In this document: positions 1 to 7,089 of the stretch, in pieces | Position numbering within the stretch: position 1 is the first letter of the stretch | Layout of the letters: every line of letters begins with the position of its first letter | NCBI GenBank assembly: GCA_035316885.1 | Contig: DATHII010000019.1 | Span: forward strand, 1 to 12,924 | Direction of reading: 5' to 3' | Length of the DNA: 12,924 nucleotides | Source: DASRTE01 sp035316885 | GTDB taxonomy: Bacteria; Actinomycetota; Actinomycetes; Jiangellales; Jiangellaceae | Translations under genes and position numbers: made by a program | Notes under the pieces: generated by a model | Told to the model about the DNA's origin: nothing | The model's database searches: none | Seen by the model: the letters and a program-made list of their open reading frames with translations, nothing else

Positions 1-1866
1 TCCGTTGGCGAAGCTGACGATGGTGAGGTCACGTCCGTCACCGTACGTGCGGCCGCGACCAATCGGCACGTGGTCGCTCTCCCAGCGCTCCGGCGGCACG
101 TACGGGTCGAGCCAGCCGTCGTCGTCGGGCTCGTGCAGATCGCGGGTGTGGTAGAGGGCGATGGGCTCGAGGAACGCGCACACGGTGCCGTCGACCGCAG
201 CGGCGGACAGGCAGGTACGCAGCATTGCCGCGGCGTCGGATCCACGCGCCGGACAGGCGACGACCAGGCCGGGGATGTCGCGCAGCACGCCGACGGCGTT
301 GTCGTTGTGGAAGTGGCCGCCGAACCCCTTCTGGTAGGCCAGGCCTGCGATGCGAACCACCATCGGGTTGCGGTACGTGCCGCGCGAGAAGAACGACAGC
401 GTCGACGCTTCGCCGCGAAGCTGGTCCTCGGCGTTGTGCAGGTAGGCGAGGTACTGGATCTCCGGGACGGGAAGCAGTCCGGTGAGGCCCGCACCGAGTG
501 CCAGGCCGAGGATCGACTGCTCGTCGAGCAGGGTGTCGAAGACGCGGCCGGCCCCGAATCGGCGGGCCAGGCCGCGGGTGGCGCCGTAGACGCCGCCCTT
601 CCGGCCGACGTCCTCGCCGAACACGAGTACGCGGGGATCCGCGGCCATCGCGTCACCGAGCGCTGCGGTGATCGAGCCGGCCAGCGTCATCGGCCCGCCG
701 TCGCCGGCCTTGACCGCTCGTGCCGACCGGGCGACGGCCGCGGCGATGTGGTCGGGGCGACGTGGAGAGAGCGGCGCCACGACGTCCTCGGCGGACGACA
801 GCAGGGGCGCAGATGCGAGCTCCTCGACCGAGCGGGCGACGAGAGCGGCGGCTGTGTCGTACCTGGCGAGGAGCTCTGCAGGTGCCGCGGCCTTCCCCTC
901 GACGAGTGCCGCGGCCGTCCCGAGCAGCGGGTCGCGGTCGTAGTCGGTGGCCATCTCGGTCGGGGTCCGGTAGCTGATCTCGGGATCACTGCCGGCGTGA
1001 CCCAGGTAGCGCACGGTCCTGAGGTGCAGGAAAACCGGCTGACGAGTGGTGCGGACATGCTCGGCGGCAGCAAGTGCCGTGTCGTACGTGGCGGCGACGT
1101 CGTACCCGTCGACGGCCACGTAGGGCAGGCCCGTACGGGAGCCGTAGGCGCGCTCTATCCAGCCGGCCGGCGTGCGTACGGAGATCCCGAGCCCGTTGTC
1201 CTCGCAAATGAACAGCACTGGGACCGGAAGGTTCTGGTAGGCAGTGTTGACCGCGGTATTGATCGCGCCCGTGGCGGTGGAGTGGTTGGCCGACGCGTCG
1301 CCGAACGAGCAGACGACGACGGCATCGGCGGGCCAGGCAGGGACCACGCCCAACTTGACCGCCCGGTGGAGGGCCACCGCGAGCCCGACGGCGCGGGGCA
1401 GGTGCGACGCGATCGTCGACGTCTGCGGGATCACCGACAGCGAAGCGTTGCCGAAGACCTTGTGCCGGCCGCCGGCGATGGGCTCGTCGGCGGCGCAGAG
1501 CATTCCCTGCAGGACGTCGCGTACCGGTGTCGAGCCTTCGACCTGGGCGGCCCGGGCCTGGTAGAAGCCACCGGCCCGGTAGTGCAGCAGCGCCGGGTCC
1601 GTCGGCCGAAGCGCCGCAGCGACCGCAGCGTTGCTCTCGTGGCCGGCCGAGCCGATCGTGTAGAAGCCGCGACCCTGTGCCTGCAGGGTTCGCGCTGCGA
1701 AGTCGAGGTGGCGGCTGGTCGCCTGCGCGTCGAACAGGTCGAGCGCTTGACCGACGGTCAGCGCACTGCCGGCCCGCAGCGCCGCCGAGGGATCCGCACG
1801 CGCAGCGTCGCTCGGGTCCAGCCCTACCACGGCCGCCCGGAACGCCGCGTCGAGCGGCTGGTTCAC
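1..1866 (-). CDS. Fused alpha/beta E1 subunit of a 2-oxoacid dehydrogenase (thiamine-diphosphate dependent), 3' end cut by window edge
   Basis: This minus-strand frame has 622 codons and no stop up to the left edge. The first half reads as an E1-alpha subunit. It has a GFYTIGSAGHE region, TSTIASHLPRAVG, and a ThDP/Mg motif starting SFGDASANHS (G189-D190) and closing at FICEDN. From about residue 393 it reads as E1-beta: MTLAGSITAALGDAM, VFGEDVGRKGGVYGATRGL, the LLDEQSILGLALGAGL block, and AYLHNAEDQLRGEASTLSFF. The reading breaks off at TIVSFANG, at the start of the C-terminal transketolase-like domain, so roughly 100 residues are missing. Such enzymes oxidatively decarboxylate a 2-oxoacid and pass the acyl group to a lipoyl-E2; no E2 or E3 is visible here. 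The GTG start at 1866 has GGAG six bases upstream. It follows the aldehyde dehydrogenase by 57 bp, so co-transcription is likely. The substrate is not readable from sequence: branched-chain 2-oxoacids are the family default, and 2-oxoadipate is the context-based guess. Confidence 0.88.
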   Translation of the reverse strand, partial: MNQPLDAAFRAAVVGLDPSDAARADPSAALRAGSALTVGQALDLFDAQATSRHLDFAARTLQAQGRGFYTIGSAGHESNAAVAAALRPTDPALLHYRAGGFYQARAAQVEGSTPVRDVLQGMLCAADEPIAGGRHKVFGNASLSVIPQTSTIASHLPRAVGLAVALHRAVKLGVVPAWPADAVVVCSFGDASANHSTATGAINTAVNTAYQNLPVPVLFICEDNGLGISVRTPAGWIERAYGSRTGLPYVAVDGYDVAATYDTALAAAEHVRTTRQPVFLHLRTVRYLGHAGSDPEISYRTPTEMATDYDRDPLLGTAAALVEGKAAAPAELLARYDTAAALVARSVEELASAPLLSSAEDVVAPLSPRRPDHIAAAVARSARAVKAGDGGPMTLAGSITAALGDAMAADPRVLVFGEDVGRKGGVYGATRGLARRFGAGRVFDTLLDEQSILGLALGAGLTGLLPVPEIQYLAYLHNAEDQLRGEASTLSFFSRGTYRNPMVVRIAGLAYQKGFGGHFHNDNAVGVLRDIPGLVVACPARGSDAAAMLRTCLSAAAVDGTVCAFLEPIALYHTRDLHEPDDDGWLDPYVPPERWESDHVPIGRGRTYGDGRDLTIVSFANG

Positions 1867-1923
1867 GATCTGCTCCGGTGGCGTCCGATGTCGGTCACTG
1901 CTTCGGGTCGCGATCTGCTCGCC

Positions 1924-3474
1924 TCACTGCTCCGTCAGCCGGAACCCGGGCTCGGGTGTCGTCTCGACGACGTCCATCTGTGCTTTCTGCAGCCGGCCGG
2001 AGTAGTCCCAGTTCATCGCCTGCCATCGGGTGAACTGGTCGAGCACCCACACGCCCGACTGGCGCGAGCCGTTGCCGGACTTGCCGTTGCCGCCGAAGGG
2101 CAGGTGTGCCTCAGCGCCGGAGGTGGAGTTGTTGACGCTGACCATGCCGGCGGAGATACCGCGGCGGAACGCGAAGACCTCGTCGGGCTCGGTCGTGTAG
2201 ACCGCCGACGACAGGCCGTACCCGGGGGCGTTGGCCATCTCGATCGCCTCCGCGAAGGTGCTGTACGTGGCGATGCCGACGATGGGCCCGAACGTCTCCT
2301 CGTCGAAGATCGCGTCGCCCGGCCGGACCCCGTCGACCACGACCGGGTGGTAGAACAGGCCGGCCTCGGCGTCGCCGACGAAGCCGTCGCGGGCATTGCC
2401 GCCGCCGATGCGACCGGTGGCCCCGTACACCGTGTGGTGCGGCTGCACCCAGCCGAGGTAGTCCTCGTACCGGGTGGCGAACTTCTGGTCGAGCAGCGGC
2501 CCCATCAGCACGTCCCCGGACGGGTCGCCGACCGCTGCCGACTCGACCGCCTTGGTGAATCGTGCGACGAACTCGTCGTGCCGCGACTCGTGCACGATCA
2601 CCGTGCCGAGCGACGTGCACCGCTGCCCGGCCGTGCCGAAGCCCGAGAACAGCGCACCTTCGACAGCCAGGTCGAGGTCGGCGCTCGGCGTGACGAGGAG
2701 CGGGTTCTTGCCGCCCAGCTCGAGGCACGCCGCTTGCAGGTGCCGCCCGGTCAGGGCGCCGATCTCGCGGCCGACGGCCGACGACCCGGTGAAGCCGACC
2801 TTGTCGACGTCACCGGCCTCGAGAGCGGCCTGCAGGCCGGTATAGGTCTGCTCGCCGTCCGCGTGGACGACGTTGAAGACGCCGTCAGGTAGCCCGCCAC
2901 CACGGACGAACAGCTCGTGGAAGGCGTTCGAGACCGCGGGGGAGTACTCGGCCGGCTTCCAGACGACCGTGTTGCCGGTCAGCAGCGCCGGGACGATGTA
3001 CCAGGACGGCACCGCGACCGGGAAGTTCCCCGCGGTGATCACCGCAACGGCGCCCACCGGGTTACGGAAGGTGAACAACTGCTTGTCCGGCATCTCGCTC
3101 GGCACGGTCTGGCCGTAGAGACGACGGCCCTCGCCGAGGAAGAAGTCGCAGGTGTCGACGATCTCGCGCACCTCGCCGAGCGACTCGGCATACGGCTTGC
3201 CGATCTCCCTGGTGACCAACCGGGCGAGGGCTTCGGCGTTCTCCTCGACGGCCCGGCCGATGTGTGCGATGGCCCGGCCGCGGACGGGTGCCGGCACGTC
3301 CGCCCAAGCCTGCTGGGCGGCCTTTGCGGCGGCGGCGGCACGTGCAAATGTGGCGGCGTCGGCCATGACCACCTCAGCGACGATGTCGTCGAGCCGCGCC
3401 GGGTTGGTGCTGGCGACGGTCCGGCCCTCGGCGACGGCCTTGCCGTCGATGACGGACGTGACGGTCTGGCTCAC
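1924..3474 (-). CDS. Aldehyde dehydrogenase, probable L-2-aminoadipate 6-semialdehyde dehydrogenase
   Basis: A full-length (516 aa) NAD(P)-dependent aldehyde dehydrogenase. Visible landmarks are the cofactor-fold segment NPVGAVAVITAGNFP, the VWKPAEYSP strand, GFTGSSAVGREI, the general base E252 in LELGGKNP, and the nucleophile C286 in GTAGQRCTSLG. Near the C-terminus are EETFGPIVGI and LPFGGNGKSGNG. Its GTG start overlaps the lat stop codon (GTGA, 4 nt), with GGAG five bases upstream inside the end of lat, so translation is coupled. The product of lat, 2-aminoadipate 6-semialdehyde (in equilibrium with piperideine-6-carboxylate), is the expected substrate, giving L-2-aminoadipate. Specificity is inferred from this coupling and from general resemblance to piperideine-6-carboxylate/aminoadipate-semialdehyde dehydrogenases; enzyme class is certain. 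The protein is presumably cytosolic, as no signal peptide or membrane segment is seen. Confidence 0.93.
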   Translation of the reverse strand: MSQTVTSVIDGKAVAEGRTVASTNPARLDDIVAEVVMADAATFARAAAAAKAAQQAWADVPAPVRGRAIAHIGRAVEENAEALARLVTREIGKPYAESLGEVREIVDTCDFFLGEGRRLYGQTVPSEMPDKQLFTFRNPVGAVAVITAGNFPVAVPSWYIVPALLTGNTVVWKPAEYSPAVSNAFHELFVRGGGLPDGVFNVVHADGEQTYTGLQAALEAGDVDKVGFTGSSAVGREIGALTGRHLQAACLELGGKNPLLVTPSADLDLAVEGALFSGFGTAGQRCTSLGTVIVHESRHDEFVARFTKAVESAAVGDPSGDVLMGPLLDQKFATRYEDYLGWVQPHHTVYGATGRIGGGNARDGFVGDAEAGLFYHPVVVDGVRPGDAIFDEETFGPIVGIATYSTFAEAIEMANAPGYGLSSAVYTTEPDEVFAFRRGISAGMVSVNNSTSGAEAHLPFGGNGKSGNGSRQSGVWVLDQFTRWQAMNWDYSGRLQKAQMDVVETTPEPGFRLTEQ

Positions 3475-4820
3475 TGCTGCTCCTCGATGCGTCCCAGCAC
3501 CCGACCCACCGCTTGCACGGCCAGGTCGAGCTCGTCGTCGGTGACGGACAGCGCAGGCCGGAACCTGACCGACCGGTCCCCGCTGCCGAGCACCAGGACG
3601 TGCTCATCGTCGCGTAGCGCCGTGAGGACCTTGTCACGGGTCGCGCGATCGGGCAGGTCGAAGGCGACCATGAGGCCGCGGCCACGGACGTTGTCGACCA
3701 TCGCGGACCGTTCGGCGGCAAGCTGCTGAAGGGCTGCCACGAAGCGCTCGCCCTTGGGCCCGGCGGCCGCGATCAGGCCCTCGTCCTCGATGATCTCGAG
3801 GATGCGCCGGGAGCGCACCATGTCGGTCAGGCCGCCGCCCCAGGTGGAGTTGATGCGCCCGGAGACGGCGAAGACGTTGTCGGGAACCTCGTCGACGCGG
3901 CCGCCGGCCATGATCCCGCCGAGCTGGACCTTCTTGGCGAAGGCGACGATGTCGGGCTCGAGGCCCAGCTGCTGGTACGCCCACGGCGTTCCCGTGGTGC
4001 CCGCGCCGGTCTGCACCTCGTCGAGCACGAACATGGCGTCGTTGGCGTGGACGAGTTCCTGCATGGCCTGCAGGAACTCCGCGCGCATGTGGTTGTCGCC
4101 GCCCTCACCCTGGATCGGCTCCGCGATGAACGCCGCGATGTCGTGTGGGTCACGGGAGAAGGCCTGTTCGGCCTGCCGAAGCGCGTGCTGCTCGGCGGCC
4201 CGAACCTCGGCCTCGTCCAGCGGGAAGCGGATCGCCGGAACGTCGATGCGCGGCCAGTCGAACTGCGGGAACCGTGCGGTCTTGCCGGGCTCGGTGTTCG
4301 TGAGAGACATCGTGTAGCCGCTTCGGCCGTGGAAGGCGCGGGTCAGGTGCATGACCTTAGTGCCGAGCCCGGCAGGGCGACCGTTGGCCTCGTTGTGACG
4401 GCTCTTCCAGTCGAAGGCGACCTTGAGCGCGTTCTCGATGGCGAGTGCTCCGCCCTCGACGAAGAACAGGTGGGGGAGCCGCGGATCGCCGAGGACGCGG
4501 ACGAAGGTCTCGACGAACTCGGCGAGGTGGGTGCTGTAGATGTCGGAGTTGGCCGGCTTGTTGGAGGCGACCTCGGTGAGGACCGCGAGAAACCCGGGGT
4601 CGTCGACGATCCCCGGGTGGTTGCTGCCCAGGGGCGCCGACGCGAAGAACGTGTACATGTCGAGGTACCGCTGGCCGTCGCGCGCATCGACCAGCCACGA
4701 GCCCCTGCTGGCGCGGGTGTCGAGGACGAGCTTGAAGCCGTCGGTGAGCATGTGCCGGGCGAGAACGTCGTGGACGTCGCCGGCTGTTACGCGGGTCCGG
4801 TCGGCCGTGGTCGTGGGCAC
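3471..4820 (-). CDS. lat: L-lysine 6-aminotransferase (lysine epsilon-aminotransferase)
   Basis: A class III PLP-dependent aminotransferase that moves the epsilon-amino group of L-lysine to 2-oxoglutarate, giving 2-aminoadipate 6-semialdehyde and glutamate. It matches the M. tuberculosis Lat (Rv3290c) pattern closely as I recall it: LPHLFFVEGGALA, AFDWKSRHN, AFHGRSGYT.SLTNT, FDWPRID, AEPIQGEGGD, DEVQTGAGTTGT.WAYQQL, the PLP lysine in DIVAFAKKVQ (second K, residue 297 from this start), and INSTWGGGLTDMVR. I chose GTG at 4820, which gives 449 aa, the length I recall for the mycobacterial enzyme, with AGAGG eight bases upstream. An in-frame ATG at 4898 would add 26 residues without family similarity and would lie inside a possible -10 box. 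It is the first gene of a coupled operon with the aldehyde dehydrogenase. Lat homologues serve either lysine catabolism/stationary-phase physiology or beta-lactam precursor supply; no beta-lactam genes are present, so catabolism is favoured. Confidence 0.95.
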   Translation of the reverse strand: MPTTTADRTRVTAGDVHDVLARHMLTDGFKLVLDTRASRGSWLVDARDGQRYLDMYTFFASAPLGSNHPGIVDDPGFLAVLTEVASNKPANSDIYSTHLAEFVETFVRVLGDPRLPHLFFVEGGALAIENALKVAFDWKSRHNEANGRPAGLGTKVMHLTRAFHGRSGYTMSLTNTEPGKTARFPQFDWPRIDVPAIRFPLDEAEVRAAEQHALRQAEQAFSRDPHDIAAFIAEPIQGEGGDNHMRAEFLQAMQELVHANDAMFVLDEVQTGAGTTGTPWAYQQLGLEPDIVAFAKKVQLGGIMAGGRVDEVPDNVFAVSGRINSTWGGGLTDMVRSRRILEIIEDEGLIAAAGPKGERFVAALQQLAAERSAMVDNVRGRGLMVAFDLPDRATRDKVLTALRDDEHVLVLGSGDRSVRFRPALSVTDDELDLAVQAVGRVLGRIEEQQ

Positions 4821-4893
4821 GTCGCCTGCCTCTCGTGATGTCGTGGGCACCGCGGCGGACCGGGCGCCTCGGGCGGGAGGTTCTCCGGTACAA

Positions 4894-4899
4894 AGCATA
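4894..4899 (-). promoter_or_regulatory. Possible -10 element of the lat operon
   Basis: On the minus strand the hexamer TATGCT (fits TANNNT) lies in the 159-bp gap between lat and the divergent amidohydrolase gene. Transcription would start about seven bases downstream, near 4887, leaving a leader of about 65 nt before the GTG at 4820. No good -35 hexamer is visible at 16-18 bp. If it is real, the ATG at 4898 cannot be the lat start, because it is part of the box. Sequence reading only. Confidence 0.3.
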
Positions 4900-4936
4900 C
4901 GGTGACTGAACTCTTACGGGCTTCGGGCCGGACACG

Positions 4937-4949
4937 TGCAGAACCTGCA
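4937..4949. repeat. Short inverted repeat in the lat/amidohydrolase divergent promoter region
   Basis: TGCAG-AAC-TGCAG-complement: perfect 5-bp arms (TGCAG / CTGCA) with a 3-bp spacer. It lies about 30 bp upstream of the amidohydrolase start and 40 bp from the possible lat -10. It could be an operator for one or both genes. The arms are short enough to occur by chance in DNA of this composition. Confidence 0.25.
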
Positions 4950-4966
4950 AACCCGCCCCGAGCGGG

Positions 4967-4972
4967 CAGACT
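4967..4972 (+). promoter_or_regulatory. Possible -10 of a leaderless amidohydrolase transcript
   Basis: CAGACT (partial match to TANNNT) ends seven bases before the ATG at 4980, the spacing expected if transcription starts at the A of the start codon. There is no convincing Shine-Dalgarno sequence before this ATG, and leaderless mRNAs are common in actinobacteria. No clear -35 is seen. Confidence 0.25.
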
Positions 4973-4979
4973 GTGCGCC

Positions 4980-6542
4980 ATGTCCGAGGTGGCGCGAAAG
5001 ACCCTGCTCCGCAATGGCACGGTCTTGAGCCCGGCCGACCCGTCCGCGACCGCGTTCTTGGTCGTCGGCGATCGAGTCGCCTGGGTCGGGGGAGAGGACT
5101 CGGCGCAGAGCCACCGCGACTCCGTCGACGCGGTGGTGGACCTCGAGGGTGCACTGGTCACGCCGGCGTTCGTCGACGCGCACGTGCACGTGACCGAGAC
5201 CGGGCTCGCCCGCGACGGAGTCGACCTCACCGGAAGCGTGTCGCTGTCCGAGTTACTCGACCGGGTGGCGGCCCACGCCAGGTCGCGGCCCGGCCAGCCT
5301 GTCCTCGGCCACGGCTGGGACGAGCGGTCCTGGCCCGAGGCACGGCCGCCCACCCGGGCCGAGGTCGACCAGGCCGCCGGCGGAGCCGTGGCCTACCTGT
5401 CTCGCATCGACGTGCACTCCGCCGTCGTGTCCACGGCCCTGGTCGACGGTGCACCCGGGATCGCCAGGGCCGCGGGGTTCTCCGACGGCCTGGTGCGCCG
5501 TGACGCCCACCACCTGGCGCGGCGGGCGACCAGGGACCGCCTCACGCCGCAGCGTCGCAGTGACCTCCAGCGGGCCACGTTGGGCCATGCTGCCGCGGCA
5601 GGCATCGGTGCGCTGCACGAGATCGGTGCGCCCCACATCGCCGGACCCGACGACCTGACCGGGTTGCTCGTGCTGGCCGCAGAGATGGCCTGGCCCGACG
5701 TGTACGCGTACTGGGGTGCGGCCGACGACGGGGTCGAGACGGCCGTGCGGCTCGGTTGCGCAGGAGCGGCCGGTGACCTCAATCTCGACGGCAGCCTCGG
5801 CTCGCGGACGGCTCGGTTGAGTGAGCCATACGCCGACGCGCCTGACCAGTCGGGCTTCCTCTACCTGGATCTCGACGCCGCCACGGAGCACGTCGTTTCC
5901 TGCACGCGCGCCGGCATCCAGGCGGGCTTCCACTGCATCGGCGACGAGGCCGTCCGCGTCGGCGTCACTGCCATCGGGCGTGCAGCCGACAGGTGCGGCC
6001 TCGCCGAGGTCGTTTCCGCTCGGCACCGCCTCGAACACGTCGAGATGATCACGTCGGATCTGGTAGCGCGGATGGCCCGGCTCGGGGTGGTGGCCAGCGT
6101 GCAACCGCGCTTCGACGAGTGCTGGGGCGGCGACGGCGGCATGTACGCGACGCGGCTCGGCGTCGATCGTGCTCGAACGATGAACCCGTTCGCATCGATG
6201 GCCCGGGCAGGAGTCACGCTGGCGCTGGGATCGGACTCGCCTGTCACCCAACTCGGCGGGTGGGAGATGGTCCGGGCCGCGGCCGCACACCACCGGCCGG
6301 AGGAACGCATGACCGTCCGCGCAGCATTCGAGGCGGCGACCCGCGGCGGCTGGTGGGCGGCGCGCGTTGACGACGCTGGCGTTCTGGTCCCGGGAATGCT
6401 CGCCACCTACGCCGTCTGGGGCGGACCGGGCGACCGCAGGTCGCGGAAGCCGGGCCTGCCGGACCTCTCCCCGGACGCTCCGCTGCCGACCTGCCTGCGC
6501 ACCGTCGTACGCGGCCGAACCGTCTTCGACCGCCTCGCGTAG
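4980..6542 (+). CDS. Amidohydrolase family 3 (YtcJ/AepA-like) metal-dependent hydrolase
   Basis: A 520-aa protein of the amidohydrolase superfamily. The N-terminal beta-sandwich segment (LRNGTVLSPADPS) is followed by the metal motif H68-V-H70 in FVDAHVHV. Then come GHGWDERSW, LDGSLGSRTARLSEPY, H318 in GFHCIGDEAV, H349 and H353 in HRLEHVEMI, and the catalytic D419 in LALGSDSPV. These fit a one- or two-metal TIM-barrel hydrolase acting on amide or C-N bonds; the substrate is unknown. Many Amidohydro_3 members have a carboxylated lysine a few residues before DGSLGS; here that position appears to be D266 (GDLNLDGS), a variant I believe is common in an actinobacterial subgroup. I chose the ATG at 4980; an in-frame GTG at 4902 would add 26 residues unlike the family. 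It is divergent from lat and might share its control region, but no pathway link is evident. Confidence 0.88.
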   Translation: MSEVARKTLLRNGTVLSPADPSATAFLVVGDRVAWVGGEDSAQSHRDSVDAVVDLEGALVTPAFVDAHVHVTETGLARDGVDLTGSVSLSELLDRVAAHARSRPGQPVLGHGWDERSWPEARPPTRAEVDQAAGGAVAYLSRIDVHSAVVSTALVDGAPGIARAAGFSDGLVRRDAHHLARRATRDRLTPQRRSDLQRATLGHAAAAGIGALHEIGAPHIAGPDDLTGLLVLAAEMAWPDVYAYWGAADDGVETAVRLGCAGAAGDLNLDGSLGSRTARLSEPYADAPDQSGFLYLDLDAATEHVVSCTRAGIQAGFHCIGDEAVRVGVTAIGRAADRCGLAEVVSARHRLEHVEMITSDLVARMARLGVVASVQPRFDECWGGDGGMYATRLGVDRARTMNPFASMARAGVTLALGSDSPVTQLGGWEMVRAAAAHHRPEERMTVRAAFEAATRGGWWAARVDDAGVLVPGMLATYAVWGGPGDRRSRKPGLPDLSPDAPLPTCLRTVVRGRTVFDRLA

Positions 6543-6608
6543 CCGAGCGAGTCCGACTGACGAAATCTCACCTAGGCATGATCAACCTGACCGGATCAGC
6601 GTCCATTG

Positions 6609-6641
6609 TGACCTGCGGAGATGGGACGTTTCTGCAGGTCA
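6609..6641. repeat. Inverted repeat downstream of the amidohydrolase gene
   Basis: Perfect 8-bp arms TGACCTGC (6609-6616) and GCAGGTCA (6634-6641) separated by 17 bp. There is no T-tract after it, so a Rho-independent terminator is uncertain. It sits directly upstream of a TTGACA box and could instead be an operator for the following promoter. Confidence 0.4.
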
Positions 6642-6649
6642 AGCAGCGG

Positions 6650-6679
6650 TTGACAGGTCCGGGTTCGGCGGAGCAGAGT
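6650..6679 (+). promoter_or_regulatory. Possible sigma-70-type promoter, 410 bp upstream of lnt
   Basis: A consensus -35 TTGACA (6650-6655), an 18-bp spacer and CAGAGT (6674-6679, fits xANNNT but lacks the initial T). The predicted start is near 6686. It could drive the lnt-ppm1-fxsA operon with a leader of about 400 nt, or a separate RNA. Confidence 0.4.
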
Positions 6680-7028
6680 CGCGTTCTGTCCACCAGCGGA
6701 CACTGCTCGGGCCGGCGTCCGAGCGCGCCGCGTGACCGGGGTCGCGGGAAGCCTCCGGGGTTCACCGGGGCCCGCACACCAGGCCCATGAATACGCGGCG
6801 CGTCGGGTCGCGTCCCGAGCGGCACGGGGTGCGACGAGGTCGGGCCCGGCCCGCCCAGTAGACAACGGTCCGCGAACCGCAGCCGGCGGTGCGCGAGCCG
6901 GTCCGAAGGGCGAGGCCGGGCCGCGTCCGTCCGGGAGGCCGACGCGTCCCGGCCGACCCACCGGCCTTCGGTTGGGCCATTCCCGTGCCGGCCCGGGCAC
7001 CGAGCGGGATCGTCGCACGTTGTACCGT

Positions 7029-7043
7029 CACGCGAAGCGCGTG
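7029..7043. repeat. Hairpin-forming inverted repeat just upstream of lnt
   Basis: CACGCG-AAG-CGCGTG, perfect 6-bp arms with a 3-nt loop, about 46 bp before the lnt start codon. It is flanked by further GTCACGCG-type words (7027-7050), so the area is locally repetitive. It could be an mRNA hairpin or a protein-binding site. Confidence 0.4.
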
Positions 7044-7089
7044 TCACGCGTGTGAAAACTGACCGGTACCTGGACGGAGAGCGCCGCCC

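Larger units (their letters stand above)
6543..7089. other. 547-bp gene-free region upstream of lnt
   Basis: No convincing gene on either strand: the open frames here have low-complexity Arg/Pro/Gly-rich translations typical of noncoding GC-rich DNA. It does hold a hairpin-forming repeat (6609-6641), a possible sigma-70-type promoter (6650-6679), a short GTCC/GGAC hairpin just after the predicted start site (about 6689-6702), GTGCC/GGCAC arms around 6985-7000, and a perfect CACGCG/CGCGTG hairpin (7029-7043) just before lnt. A long structured leader of the lnt operon or an independent small RNA are both possible. I found no match to rnpB, tmRNA or SRP RNA hallmarks. Confidence 0.5.

Noticed and set aside
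70..2892. A 940-codon plus-strand open frame antisense to the E1 and aldehyde dehydrogenase genes
   Set aside because: Its translation is Arg/Val/Gly/Asp-rich with no family motifs. The opposite strand encodes two clear enzymes with intact catalytic residues, and long antisense frames are expected in high-GC codon usage.
1924..4820. Part of a beta-lactam (cephamycin-type) biosynthesis cluster because of lat and a piperideine-6-carboxylate dehydrogenase-like gene
   Set aside because: No ACV synthetase, isopenicillin N synthase, expandase or related genes are nearby. The neighbours are a 2-oxoacid dehydrogenase E1 and an amidohydrolase, and lat is common in non-producing actinobacteria.
3471..4898. 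The longer lat start (ATG at 4898, 475 aa)
   Set aside because: The extra 26 residues do not resemble the family and the ATG lies inside a possible -10 box. The GTG at 4820 has a plausible ribosome-binding site and gives the expected 449 aa.
4902..4979. An N-terminal extension of the amidohydrolase from a GTG at 4902
   Set aside because: The added residues are not family-like and would leave almost no room for divergent promoters.
6596..7055. Open frames of about 107-140 codons on both strands in the gap before lnt
   Set aside because: Their translations are Arg/Pro/Gly-rich without recognisable motifs or hydrophobic pattern, and they overlap each other. Treated as noncoding.
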